From contig NC_084773.1 of the NCBI RefSeq assembly GCF_028858725.1, forward strand, positions 920,350 to 984,349: a stretch of 64,000 nt of DNA, given 5' to 3'. This DNA is from Colius striatus. Lineage: Eukaryota > Chordata > Aves > Coliiformes > Coliidae. Position numbers and translations under genes: made by a program. Below the pieces are notes generated by a model. It saw nothing but the letters and a program-made list of their open reading frames with translations. It had not been told where the DNA came from and searched no databases. Below are positions 14,101-26,240 of this stretch, one piece after another. How positions within the stretch are numbered: position 1 is the first letter of the stretch; each line of letters begins with the position of its first letter.

Positions 14101-16531
14101 ATAGTCTTCATCACACAGGCTTTCAAATACCTAATGAACTTATGGAAGGATTGTTTTCCCAGAATAGAATGATGTTTAGATCCTGACTGAAAGAAACATT
14201 TTTACTCAGAATGAAAAATAAAATGTGTTTAAATGATATGCTGAAGTCCTGTGACTTATGTCCCTTCCTAAGGCACAGACATAATTCTCTTCTTCCCTGA
14301 CTGCTAGTTAATAGAGACCAGATAATATTGTCTATGATATCGCATTGGAGATAAGCCAGGAAGCATTTACAGTCAAATGTTATACACAATAATAATGCCA
14401 CTTAATCAAATGGAAATTCACTCTAAGGCTTGACAGATATTAAGTTATTGATTAGCCTCTTGTGCAATATTCATCTTCCTTGGGGTAATTAAAAAAAAGG
14501 AATGTAAGGCTCAGAGTACAAGTATTGAAAAATACAAGCTAAATATGCTGACAAGGTGTGCAGTGCCCTGCTTCATTTTTAGCAAGCCAGAAGGAGTTAT
14601 GTTTCTTTGCATAAAGTGTGCAAACGCAGGCAGCTTAGCCTATGAAAATCCTTGCTGCCATAAAGCACATTACTAGGAATTATTCTCCTAAAGACAAAAG
14701 GAGAAGAAAAGCAACTTCAAAGCCAGTAAAAAATCCTTCTGATAAAACTAGGAATAAAACACAGCTCCTGGGAATCTAAACAGGTATTTTTAGGTATAGT
14801 TTTCAAGCACAGAGCTAAAGTGTTGTCAAGTAGGAAAGATACTACCTTCCCAGCAGTAAATGTGTGTGATCAGCATGGTTTGTGAGTTCCATTCAAGTCT
14901 TGTCAGTATATTGTAATACAGTATCACAAATGTTCTACTCATGGTAATTTTATGCTTGTGAGACTTCTTGTATGAGACACTGATGATTTTACAGCTAAAA
15001 TAGAAGTGAGTCTCCTTTATGCTGTGTTACATACACAGACTTAACTCACCTTTTCACTGTGGTCACCTCTTGTACCCTAAGTGCTGTGGGGTCTTGTGAA
15101 ACTCAAATGGCTTCAGTGAAACTCAAGCAGAGCAGAAATGGGATGCCTGGATTTCATCTGTTTCTTCACACGGAGATGCTCGACTGTTTTTGCAAAGGAG
15201 GACTTTGCCCACTTCACTGTTCATTCTGTTGCCAGTTTGAGATGAGTCAAAGACATGAAGGTTTCCAATCTGCACCAACAATTTCTTTCTGCATTTAATT
15301 CTGAGTGTTAGCCATCCAGTCAGATGTGGCTCTCCACTCACTCACTGAGTGAAAAATATTGCACACATTTCCTCCAGGGTTAACCTTACAGGACAGTCAA
15401 GGCCATATCCAGCTCTGAATACATTCATTTAACTCCATTTCTCTTGTAAATTATAATAACTATTACATCTAATAGTGGTACTTGTTAACCACATCTACTG
15501 CCAACATCAAAGTACTGCTTTCTATCTTTAATGCTCTAACCAGATTTTGTGTCACATGATGCCATTGGGAATGTCTCTACGTCTAGGCCATATGAATAGC
15601 TGTCAGAAGTTCAGGCTATACTTGCTGAATGGAAACATCCTTCAGGTAGAAACTTCTTTAAGCCAGAAGAGTTTCACTGAGAAAGAAGGTACAGCAAAAA
15701 GGCATCCTAGTTTCTGTCTACATCTGCACAGAAAAATTCCTAGCTGTTTTGTTACTTTCTACTTCTGTCCTGGTGCTTTGATGATCTGAATATTTGTTTC
15801 CAAGATTTAAACAGCCTCTGTTACAGAAGAAGTGCCAAGATATCTCACAGCCTTCCCTCAAATGCTCATAAAACCAGAAAGCAGAAATGATCTGTACTTG
15901 TCTCTTTTCAGACTTATTAACTCAGTAATGTTTATTTGCACTTTCCATTCATTTCTGTTCCACAGGATTTCTTTGCCTTTGTTACAATTTATTTTGGTGC
16001 TGTGGAGAATTTAATAATGTCATCCATTGCACTGATATTGGCAAAAGAACCAACAGCTCACAAAGGAAAACAAATGCACCCCACTCTGTAGCTTAGACAA
16101 ACTCAATAGACAACTTAGCCAGTTTAATTACTGCAACTCTACAACCACATCTAAAATGTTAACACTATGAAACCTACCCTTTGAGTTAAACTCCAGGCTT
16201 GAAGACTTTACAGCTGCTTAGTTAGTGGTTACCTTACCAGCAGCTAGGGAAAGAGAATCCTTCAGGAATACGCTTATGATTATACTGAAGCATTTTCTGT
16301 AGCTACTGTAAATCTGTAAAGCCTCTCTTCTTTATTTTAGCATCCACACTAACTGAGAGATAAAAGTACTATTTCCTTTCTATCAAGTTTGTACCCATCT
16401 GTTCAAGATTACCACACTGCTACCCTAGGTGCAGTATCTCAGTGATCTAGGCATGTTTGCTGGAAGCAGCTGCTGATGAAAGCTGAAGAATTTGAACAGT
16501 CATGCTCTGATTTAAAAAAAAAATGATGTAT

Positions 16532-16549
16532 CAGCTGTAATGCAAATTA
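16532..16549 (-). promoter_or_regulatory. Candidate POU octamer plus E-box composite site
   Basis: Read on the minus strand, a perfect octamer ATTTGCAT is followed after 2 bp by the E-box CAGCTG. On the plus strand it reads CAGCTG then TAATGCAAATTA. A second CAGCTG lies about 60 bp upstream (around 16470). Close octamer/CAGCTG pairs are known from neural enhancers bound jointly by Ascl1 and class III POU factors (for example in Dll1). Function here, and any link to SLC6A11 some 37 kb away, is inference. Confidence 0.4.
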
Positions 16550-16979
16550 CCCTTTCAAAGAATGCAAAGAATCAAAGTAGAAGAGTCATCTAGGGACAGC
16601 AATTGCATAATGACTTGGTTCCCTGTAAACTGGGTCATTCCATCCTGAATGTAATGAAATAAATTTGACTGTGCTGTATATTTATTGTAGTTAATTCCAG
16701 CATTGATTTATAATCCTCTCTACTCATATGTTAAGAATTATATGTTTGTAAATAGAAACCAATGCCAATCAAGTGCAGCAAGTTGTTTTAGATTTATGTC
16801 TTTAAAAAATTATCTGAGGATGAAAAAAAACCCCAAAATCCTGCAGTTCATGATGGAAGAATTGTGTGCTCAGCATCGTAGTCATTTCCTTAGAAACAAG
16901 GAATCACATGATGCACATTGCTAGTGGAGCATGCTCAATGCATAAATAAATCAAGCTAATTTTTCTTCTTTTGTTCTGA

Positions 16980-17260
16980 AATCTACCCCAGCATTCCTGC
17001 TGTCAACTGCAGCCCCGAGAGCTGCTTAATTTGCCTCATATGTAAAAGCACAGCACAGGTGGTTGGCAGTGCAGTGCACCGCTCGTGCTAACGTCTTGAT
17101 TAATGTGGAACAAAACAATATGCACTTTTCCTGTGGGAAAGTTCAGCCTCCCTGCATGTAGACTTTCAAAAGAAATCTCAGCAAATTTAATTTCACCCAG
17201 TTAGAAGTGAAAAATTATCCAAATGACAGACCACAACAGCAGGCTGTTGTCTGTTGAAAT
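16980..17260. promoter_or_regulatory. Candidate enhancer-like segment
   Basis: Contains an E-box CAGGTG (17056-17061), a 'ggaacaaaacaatatgca' stretch suited to SOX/POU factors (about 17107-17124) and TGTGGGAA (17132-17139), which fits the RBPJ consensus. These motifs are short and frequent, so the call rests on clustering only. Confidence 0.25.
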
Positions 17261-18469
17261 AGATAAACTAGTTTTTTCTCCATCGTTTAGATTATCAATT
17301 ATTTCTTTTTGCTTGTTTATAGCCTTGGTACTCTCTTAATACTTAAACTGAAAGAAGAACAAAAACCCCAAGGATTAGATGAAGAAAATCCACAAAATGA
17401 AGGATTCAGTCTTTGTATGGTTTTTAAGTATATGTTCAGAAAAGAAATAACTGCTTTAAGATGGGAAATGAATCTGATCTCTGCACTGCAGCTCCGCTGG
17501 TTGGCATTTGTACTCAACAGTGTGTCTTGAATACATGATGAGCCATTCACAGACTCCCACAGGCTGATGGAGTTTAAATCTGAATTTATTCAAGTCCATA
17601 CTCAATCTGATTTCCCTAAAGAATAAGACCTCTGTTGGAGCTCTCTTGAATCATGCTTGTTTTTCATTTTTAAACTGATGTAGATATTTCTGGCAGTCCT
17701 TCAGAAATAGCCAAAACTGGCACCTATATATGTAAAACTTTTGTTGTTTTTAACATCTGTATATAGATAAACCATACCTATCTTTTAAAAGCACACAGGA
17801 TTGAGGTTAGAATTCTTTTGTCCCTAGTTCATGACTATAGTCTTTCATAAGTCTTAACATTGCCCTGCTATATGCTTGGGTCATAGTAAGGAAACTATCA
17901 AGAAGCTCTTGAGAGTTTTATTTTACTTGAAAAATAATTCCCCCTTCTCATGAGGTTTTGTTGTTTAGCTCTTCCTTAAAGTATATGTTCTCCAACTGCA
18001 TGTGAAGTGCATATTGTTATAGTTTAGGAGCTAGCCATCAGAAGTAAAGTAACTGGGGAAAACTCTTTGTGCCTTTCCTCCTGTCCTCAGGAACCTAAGA
18101 GGGCTTCATATTCACAGACTATTGAACATGCTGAGAAAGAGGGAAAACTGGAAAGTTTAGTATTGCATAATACCCACAAAGGAGGGAAGTGCAAGAAGGT
18201 TACAAGGCTCAGTGTAATGACATTTTACCAGATGTCTACACAGTTGCTTCACAGGGGTCCCCATTTTGTAGTACAAGCTATAAGCACTGCTATTCTTCAC
18301 AGCCCTGTCAGTTTATCGTGTAAAGCAGGGAGCACCATGAACTGCTAATAGAAGTAGCAGGGCTTTTTTTTTGTCTGACATTGTATTCCCAACTTCATGA
18401 GCTGTATTGCTCCAACAATAGATCAATCAACAGTAGAACAACCACATAATCAGGCCCAGACATGATGGT

Positions 18470-19533
18470 TTAGGAAAGGCAAGTTCTACTTGACTAACCT
18501 GATCTCCTTCTATGACAAGGTGACCCACTTAGAGAATGAGGGAAAGGCTGTGGATGTGTCTACCTGGACTTGGATAAAGCCTTGGACATTGAAGGTAGGA
18601 AGGCTCTACAGTGGGATCTGGGCAGGCTGGAGTAATGGGCTAAGGGTAATTCCATGAGGTTCAACAAGGCTCAGTGCCAGGTCCTGCACTTGGGTCACAA
18701 CAACCCCAGGCAATGCTACAGGCTTGGGGCAGAGTGGCTGGGAAGCTGCCCAGAGGAAAAGGACCTGGGAGTGTTGGTTGTCACCTGAACATGAGCCAGC
18801 AGCGTGCCCAGGTGCTACAAGGTGATGCAAGGAATGCTGGCTTGTATCAGAAATAGTGTGACCAGCAGAGCTAGGACAGTGTTTGTGCCCCTGTACATAG
18901 CACTGGTGAGGCCACACCTCAAATGCTGTGCTGAGTTTTGGGCCCCTCACTACAAGAAAAAAGATGGAGGTACTGGAACTTGTCCTTGCCCTTGCGACCT
19001 GATCTAGGTTGACCTGCTTCTGCAGGGGGTTGGGCTAGATGATCTCTGGAGGTCCCTTCCAACCCTCCCATTCTATCACTCTATGATTCTATGATTCTAA
19101 GATGGGTAGAGACACTGCTGAAGGGTCTGGAGAACAAGTCTTATGAGGAGCAGCCGAGGCAACTGGGATTGATTAGCCTGGACAAGAGGAGGATGAGGAG
19201 AGATCTTGCTCTCTACAACTACCTGAAGGAGTGGTTGTAGCGAAGTAGGCGTTGGTGTCTCAAGTAATGAGTGATAGGATGAGAGGAAAGGGGCTCAAGT
19301 TACACCAAGGAAGGTTTAGATTGGACATCAGAAAAAATATCTTCACTGAAAGGATTGTGAAGCATTGGAATGGGCTGCCCAGGGAAGTAGTTGAGTCACC
19401 ATCCCTGGAGGTATTTCAAACGTGTAGACTGGTGCTTAGGGACATGGTTTAGTGGTGGACTTGGCAGTGCTGGGTTAATGGTTGGACTTGATGATCGTAA
19501 GGTCTTTTCCAACCTAAACAATTCTATGATTCT
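18470..19533 (+). mobile_element. CR1 LINE fragment (outer element with RT remnant, interrupted)
   Basis: Begins with the RT-coding part ('gcaagttctacttgactaacctgat'). It then shows a remnant of RT motif A: 'tacctggacttggataaagccttgga' reads like the LDFSKAFD motif. From there it jumps to a region downstream of the RT active site, so the central RT region is deleted. It continues to 'ttttgggcccctcactacaag' and, after an inserted CR1 tail at about 18986-19098, resumes with 'ctgaagggtctggagaacaag'. It ends near 19533 at 'caattctatgattct'. Frames are broken. Confidence 0.87.
18986..19098 (+). mobile_element. Short CR1 3' tail nested in the 18.5-19.5 kb CR1
   Basis: A second complete CR1 3' terminus ('cctgatctaggttgacctgcttctgcagggggttggg' to ATTCTATGATTCT) sits in the middle of the outer element, in the same orientation. 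The left junction is placed after 'ggaacttgtcc', which still fits the outer copy. A clear target-site duplication could not be fixed. Confidence 0.7.
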
Positions 19534-19637
19534 TTAACAGTCTTACTCTTTGCTGGGCCAAGGAGATATCTGAATGAAATAAATGGAAAGAATGGTTCTA
19601 TATTTATCACATCAACCAGCCCAACCCACATGAAGTT

Positions 19638-19965
19638 CATAGAATCATAGAACGGTGGGGTTGGAAGGGACCTTCAGAGATCATTCAGTTCAACCTCCCT
19701 GCAGAAGCAGGGTCACCTAGATCAGGTCACACAGGAACGTGTCCAGGCGGGTCTTGAAGACCTCCAAGGAAGGAGCCTCCACACCCTCCCTGGGCAGCCT
19801 GGGCCAGGGCTCCCTCACCTGAACAGTGAAAGAGTTTTTCCTTGTGTTTAAATGGAACTTTTTGTATTCCAGCTTCTTCTCATTACCCCTTGTTCTGTTG
19901 CTATATACAACAGAAAAAAAGGATATCCCAACCTCCTGACACCCACCATTGAGATATTTCTTTTA
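19638..19965 (-). mobile_element. CR1 LINE 3' fragment
   Basis: Antisense copy from 'catagaatcatagaacggtggggttggaagggacc' to 'atcccaacctcctgacacccacc'. Its 3' end faces the 3' end of the preceding + strand CR1 about 100 bp away, giving a tail-to-tail pair. It is 5'-truncated. Confidence 0.9.
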
Positions 19966-22622
19966 CTCTCTTATGTATTTCTTTCTATTCTATCAACAGA
20001 CATGACAGATCTATTAAATAGAAGGGGCTATGTCTCAATAGGCAATGTCTCAATCAAGATCAATGCTGCCATTTTTTGACTGTAAGCACAGGGAACTAAA
20101 GACAGCTGTTATACTGCAGAGCTTGGCAACAGCTAAATGTAATAACTCTTTGCATGTCCTATACCAGCTAGCATAGCCCAAAACATAGGCAAAAATATCT
20201 CAAAAGCAATAATGCAGCTAGAAGTACTTTAGGGGCAGTAAATAATGATTGTAAGATTATTCTAACAATCTTTTCAGGCACAAATTTCCTAATAAATTTC
20301 ATCCAAAAAAGCATCTGTACTCCCTTCCCTACCCAAGTATTGTACCCTAGAATTACTGAATAAGAGAGGAATGGCAACATTCATCACATATGTAGACACT
20401 GAAATTCCACCACAACCTCCTGTTGTGGATGCTGTTACATGTATCTTTTCTAGTTATGAAGTGAGCTGTGGATGTTGAGAGGAGAAACCTCTGAAATGCA
20501 TTTTGCCAGAGCAGCCTCACATTGTGTAAAATACTTCAGGCTATCTTGGCCACAAGCAACTGCACAAAGCTCTTCAGCTTGGAGGTGAAATCTGCCTGTT
20601 TTCTGGCCCCAAACACAGTGGATGTTTCTTTGCAGAAGGTTCAGTAATGTCAATGGACGACTTCTAGCTCTTTGGGGTTTTTTAATCCTAGCCTTTCAGA
20701 GTGTGCTGTAGCCTGCAGATTGGGGCATATGTACTTGCAATATATGTCCTTTCAGACTGAAGAGATTTACAACCATCTTTAGCAAATTCTGTAAACACTG
20801 TGAAGGGAGACAATAATTCTCTTAGTTTCCTTATTTCCCATTCTAACAAAACATTTTGAACTGAACTGTGTAGGGTCAACTCCCTCCCTTGATGGCTTGA
20901 GACAGGCACTTCCCTGTCATGTTAATGGATTTGCTACATGCAATTTGCAGTGGCCTCCTCCTGTGAATTTAAGCAGTGATCTTATAAAATTGGCTGTCCA
21001 AAGAGCACAACTGAATGGGAATATAGCTCTGTATCAATTAACCAAAAAGAAAAGATGGAGTCTTACTGTTGCTCCAGCTTTCTCAAACTCACAAAGCTCC
21101 ACTGCTACACTCAAGGGTGACAAAATACATCAGGGCTGGTAATAACAATGCTAGGAATGAACTAACATGATGATGATGTTAGCAGCTCAGCCCTAAATAT
21201 GAAGCCATCCATGAGCCTGCAAAGCTCAAAAAGCATGGCTGCTTTTGCAGCTGATATTCAGTTTAATTTCTTACCTAGCTTTATGATTTTCTCTGTTGAT
21301 AATGACATTGTTCTGTTCTATCTGTACTGACACCCATAATTCCACACAACTATTTTCAGTTTAAAATTGTCATCAGCAATCAAAACTTACATTGCACATA
21401 TTGGAGGGCTGTGATCTGCAATACATCAAAATGAAAGCAAAGGAAAACGAACCAGATTGTCTAAGATCAACAACCCAGCAGTCTGGTTAATGGAACGGTC
21501 ATAGCCTTCTGTCAATGATTTTTAGTATCATCTGCAATTAATTTAAGTCTTGCCTCAGCAAAAGATATTTTATCCAATTGAGGAATCAAATCCTTTCAGT
21601 TGTCAGATAGTAATTTAGTCTCTTGGACTTTTTGAATCGAGTGTTTCAGAATAACATTCAGCTGTTAAAGCTAAGTGATGTTCTTTTCTTGGTCTTATCC
21701 AAAGTACCTAGTTTTGCAGTGAATAACAATGGAATTAGTACCTGTGTTAATGAGGGCAATGTATTTAAAAATGAGGTATGCTTTGTGCAAGTCAATGGCC
21801 ATTTTTGCAACAGATCTTTTTCTTTTGTCAAGTTGCTCCAACCTACTGATGCTATGAAGACAACATTTGTATATTTATCATATTATTTTCAGCTTGGACT
21901 GTATCTTCAACACAAATACTTGTTGCTCATGAAGGTTTTAAGGGGTTTCAGGGGTGAGGGTTTACTAGCACATCTTCTTGAGAAAGTTATCCATATATCT
22001 GAGCAAAGTCCATATCTAAGCTTTACTGTCTTTTCAATGTGGATGAGAGCAGTACCTTTCCTAGTAAATCATCTTGAAACCCAGAGAGAAAAAGCATTCT
22101 GTAGATGTAATACAGTGGTATAAGCAAAGAGTGGCAGACTGCTTTGCTTTTCTTTGGCTATAGGCTTTACTGTACTCAGTTTTGACAGTGCCAGATCTGC
22201 TATTGGTCAGCATTGGACTGTAGTCAACATTACCTGAACTGAAATAGCTTCCCATGACTAGAAATGACCTTGTGTTCTGACTCACCGTTGTAGGAACAAT
22301 TCTGGCAAGCATCTAAACTATCTATTTCTTTTACTTGTTACTGACAAACCATTAAAACCCAAAAAGGGTGAAAACCATAAATAGTTTACCTGTGGCTGAA
22401 TAATTTAATGAAGTAGGGACATAATTCAAAATGTTCTGAATTTAAATGATTCAGAAAGGAACGTTATGGGAGGAGGAGCATTGCTGTCAGCAGCAGATAT
22501 TTCTCTTAGAGTAAAAAGCCAGATATGAGACACAAAATCAATGTCACTGTGGTGAAGATTAAATTTGTGGCTGACAAATGGGCAGATAAATCCCCCCAGT
22601 AAGTGTATGATCCAGCACAAAA

Positions 22623-22687
22623 CCTAATGTGCAGAAGGAGTTAACCTAATGTGCAGAAGGAGTTAACCTAATGTGCAGAAGGAGTTA
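22623..22687. repeat. 22-bp tandem repeat, three copies
   Basis: The unit CCTAATGTGCAGAAGGAGTTAA occurs three times head to tail (22623, 22645, 22667). Only the last bases of copy 3 differ, so the expansion looks recent and its copy number may vary among individuals. Confidence 0.93.
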
Positions 22688-24563
22688 GCACACTCTTCTT
22701 TCATGTTGCAGTTCTCTTTTCTAGAAGTACTGTGCTCAAACAGAACCCACAGGTTCTTATACGCTATAGTAACTCTTGGGACCTTTTCTTTAATACCTCT
22801 GCTTCTTCACTCCATAAAAAACAGATTGGACAATTGCTTTTTCAATTACTGTGCTCCTCACTCACCTCTAAACCCTGCAGAGCACCACTGCATGAACTGC
22901 AGTGACCCAACTTCGGGTCACCTCTGGAAATATATAGATCTGCCTCTCCTTAGTTTATGAATGTACTCTCTGCTGCACTTGAGTTATACTTCTCCTTTGC
23001 TCCTCTTCTCTTCAAGCTTATATTGCTATATATCTTACAAAAAATGTCTGATGAATGGGAAAGCAGTTCTATATTTTACTCAATGCTCAGAGTAAAGGTA
23101 AGAATTTGGGATCAGGACTAGCAAAAGATAACCTTGACAGGACAGGTCAAGTGATAAAAAACTCTAGGGAAAAAAATTAAGTTTATTTGTGTATGTATTT
23201 GGAAAAATATCACCCCCCCTACAAAACATGTTTTTTGATATGTTTTTAAAGTTATCTCCTATCCACTTCACACAGAGCCTTAACCTTTCTCTCCTCCTTG
23301 GTATTTCTAAGGTGGTCAGTCCTTCTCTGCATTCAGAACCTACTGGAACCTACCACTGCATTAAAAAAGAAGTATTAATGAAAAATAAACCTGGGGCTAG
23401 CCAGGGACTTGTCACCCAATCTGTGACAAATCAATGAAGTTCTATCTCATACTTGCACATTTTAACTCAAAGAGATTTTCTTTTTTCCACAAGCTGGTCT
23501 AAGGCTCAACTGTCAGTTATTCAATTGGATGCAGTAATTGCCAGGAAAAATATATTGCTAGGTTGTCAGAATAGATTATCATACTTTGGGCCAAAAGATC
23601 TGTTATCTTCACATTTCACAATGTAAATACAACTTCTTGGAAAACTTCCAGATATCTTTTTTGCAAGTAATTTTAATTTTATCCCAGTGCCTGCCTGAGC
23701 TGGCTGCTGCTATGATAGACTGAGGTACCGTGCAGATGGTGGAGGCTGCAGTCATTCATCAGAGTGATGTATTTTGTTGCCATGACCTTACTGTGCTCCA
23801 AGTTAACATGTTTTTGATTATTATAAAATACTTTGCAAATCTGAATTGTTATTAGTAGCCTACATTTCCAGTGGTATTCTCATCACTACCTACTAATTGA
23901 AATAATCAAGATTCAAGCACATGACAGGAATTGTCACTAGCAGTTGGCAGGGCTGTGCTACTGAGCAGATGCTGCTGCATGATCAACAACTCTTTGGAAA
24001 GCCAGCCTCTGGTAACCCTGTTTTTACTAGCAGAGCACACCAATGGAATCTGCTGCCTTAGTTATACCTGTGAGGTATTAAACATTTTTAAAATGAATGC
24101 TCACTTATAAACAGGACATTTGGTCAGATTATCACACCTGGTAAGAACATAGTTCCCATTTCCACTTTTATTGAGCCTAGAAATTAGTTTTATCAGAATC
24201 TGAAGACAATCCCAAACAAAACAACCACTAATGCCACCACTATTTATTTGACAACATTTCTGAGGGTGCCATTCCCTCATTTATTGACACATAAAATTAA
24301 TACAGGTGGTTTCAGAGCAGAAGTCTCTAAAGAATGGAAAACACCAATAATTTGCACTGCTTTGTTGAGACTGAGTAATGACAGAGATAGAAAGTTAGGG
24401 GTTACAAGTGTAAAACCCCCAAGCACAACTCTCAACTCTGTGTAGACTTCATCTGGCAGCTCTCAAAACTTTTCCTGAATGGAAATGATGCCATGATTGT
24501 CCTGTTCTGATACAACACTGTTTCTGTTCTTGTTACCTCTTCTTCCACCTGCTTTTGTTTCAG

Positions 24564-24662
24564 CTGAATGCTGTGGGAAGTGCACACTGCAGCAAGAAAA
24601 TAGCTTCCTTGATATTACCATAACTACAAACTCTCAGTGCCTGCCCAAGTTTCACAACAGAG
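24564..24662 (+). other. Exon-like segment of unknown identity
   Basis: A long pyrimidine-rich tract (24519-24561) ends in CAG at 24561-24563, a near-ideal acceptor. 99 nt later CAGAG|GTACTT offers a weaker donor at 24663. One frame is open through the whole segment and contains several cysteines, but no family is recognised and no partner exons were found. It may be an exon of a non-coding RNA, or chance. Confidence 0.2.
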
Positions 24663-25704
24663 GTACTTCTCATCTCTTCTGCTGTAATTAATATCTGTTA
24701 CTTTTTCCTATAGGTGGTACTACTGACAAAATATGGTATTTCAGCTGCAAGTTGTCCTTCATGGCTCTAAATAGTGAAGGACAAAGTAAAACCCCAGTAG
24801 TCCTGGGAGTTCTCAAAGTGCACTGCAGCCCTTTATGCATGATGCACTTTGGATTTTGATTTGGCGTGTTACCTGCTTTCTGGGTGGTCTGAACATCTCC
24901 AAGTCCTCCAGCAACTGAATGGACTTTTTTTTTCCAAAGCTACTGGCCACATCCTCTTTTCTTGAGGCTGTTATTCAGCCACTTAGTCCTTTCAGTTTTG
25001 CTCAGAAGCTCTATTCTAGAGAGACTTTTGGTGCTTCTTAATTCAAGGAGATGGAAAGTTTCTAGTAACACCGCATTAAGCAGAGTCTTCGACAAATAGA
25101 GAGGGGAGGGACAAGTTAAATATGTTGCTAAAGGAAGAAGGATGTTTCTCAAAGTCTCTGGATTGAGCGCAATGGAAATTTCAATCCTTACATGCTCTGC
25201 CTCTTAAATATCAATCTTTCAGAAACACAGTTTCCTTGTGTAGTTTCATCTCTTAAACAAGAGAAGTGTTAAGGTAGCAATCTTTTTATTCTGGTGGTGT
25301 TGTGTGCTCACAGTGAGATAAGAAACATCACATAAGCACTATATTTTAACAGGGAGTACTTTGGCACAGAGACATGTCCTATGATGAACCTTGGGAGCCA
25401 GGATTAGGAGCTCAGGGGAACCAAGTCTTGGCAGGTGTTGGCAGTTACAAGAATACCAACAAAATGCCTCATAAGACCGTTCAATGTGCAGATTTTGTTT
25501 TTCTTCAAAGCCGACAGGATATGCAATGCAGAGCAGTGAGGTGATGCCTTGAATGTGTTTGTACACTACAGTACTCCTGTTTCAGGGGGAAAAATAAAGC
25601 TAGAGAAGACTCCTATTTGGCCATACAAAAAACCCCACACCTAACAAACCAGGAGTTCTTGGGTCTTAAGAAATTCCTGCAAACGGTTCGATGTTACAAG
25701 CTTT

Positions 25705-25832
25705 CACAGAACTACAGAATGGTGGGGGTTGGAAGGGACCTCTAAAGATCATCCAGCCCAACCTCCCACTAAAGCAGATCCCTCCTAGATCAGATCACAC
25801 AGGAATGCAATCAGGAGGGTTTTGAAAACCTC
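25705..25832 (-). mobile_element. CR1 LINE 3' fragment
   Basis: Antisense CR1 end: 'actacagaatggtgggggttggaagggacctctaaagatcatccagcccaacc' onward to 'gttttgaaaacctctag'. It is short and 5'-truncated. Confidence 0.88.
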
Positions 25833-26240
25833 TAGCTTTGTTGTAGCTGCAGCTGGCCAAGATGCTGCAGCTCTCAGTCCTGACCTGCAGATCAACTGAC
25901 CTAGGGCCTGCCTGGTTCTCTGTGGGTATACCTGGCAACTTCTGCTTGTGTCTGACCTTGCTTACCGTCATTAGATCTGATTCTGACCCCAACATGGCAT
26001 CTTGTGTTCTTGGCCTGATCCTGGACACACAGCATCACCATGGACTTGTCCAAAGATCTTGTCTTCTGGCTGACCCCAAATCACCATCTCTGGGTCTGTC
26101 TGCATGTCGTGCTTGGGTACAGCGGGACAGGGCCCTGGATACTGGGGCTCTTTCCACATGGGGTGTATTTCTGCTTCCCATATCTCAGGGAGTGGCAAGC
26201 CCTTGTGGTTCCCTAACACTGGTTTTCTGGAGTCATTAAA
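25833..26240. other. GC-richer segment of unknown origin next to a CR1 fragment
   Basis: About 400 bp noticeably richer in C and G than the flanks, with many CTGACC/CCTGG-like words. It is open for 125 codons on plus (25862-26239) and 82 codons on minus. I do not recognise a family; a degraded repeat or an old retrocopy are possible. Confidence 0.3.

Larger units (their letters stand above)
11181..18469. other. Unique non-coding sequence with candidate regulatory segments
   Basis: About 7.3 kb without a recognised transposon or exon. The segments around 14560-14700, 16440-16660 and 16980-17260 have the mixed, motif-dense composition typical of vertebrate conserved non-coding elements; conservation itself cannot be tested here. 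Confidence 0.5.
19966..25704. other. Unique non-coding sequence with one minisatellite and one exon-like segment
   Basis: No CR1 copy was recognised in about 5.7 kb. The longest reading frame of the left half (21623-22123, 166 codons from a TTG) shows no domain or composition that supports a gene. A 22-bp triplication is at 22623 and an exon-like segment at 24564. Confidence 0.5.

Noticed and set aside
18961..19105. AAGATGG at 18961 and 19099 as the target-site duplication of the nested CR1
   Set aside because: The bases right after the first copy still match the outer CR1, so the insertion point must be further right; the repeat is probably coincidence within CR1 sequence.
24497..24691. Secreted cysteine-rich peptide with a signal-like N-terminus
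   Set aside because: The frame starts at TTG with a stop immediately upstream and no ATG; the hydrophobic stretch is just the translation of a pyrimidine tract before a splice-like AG.
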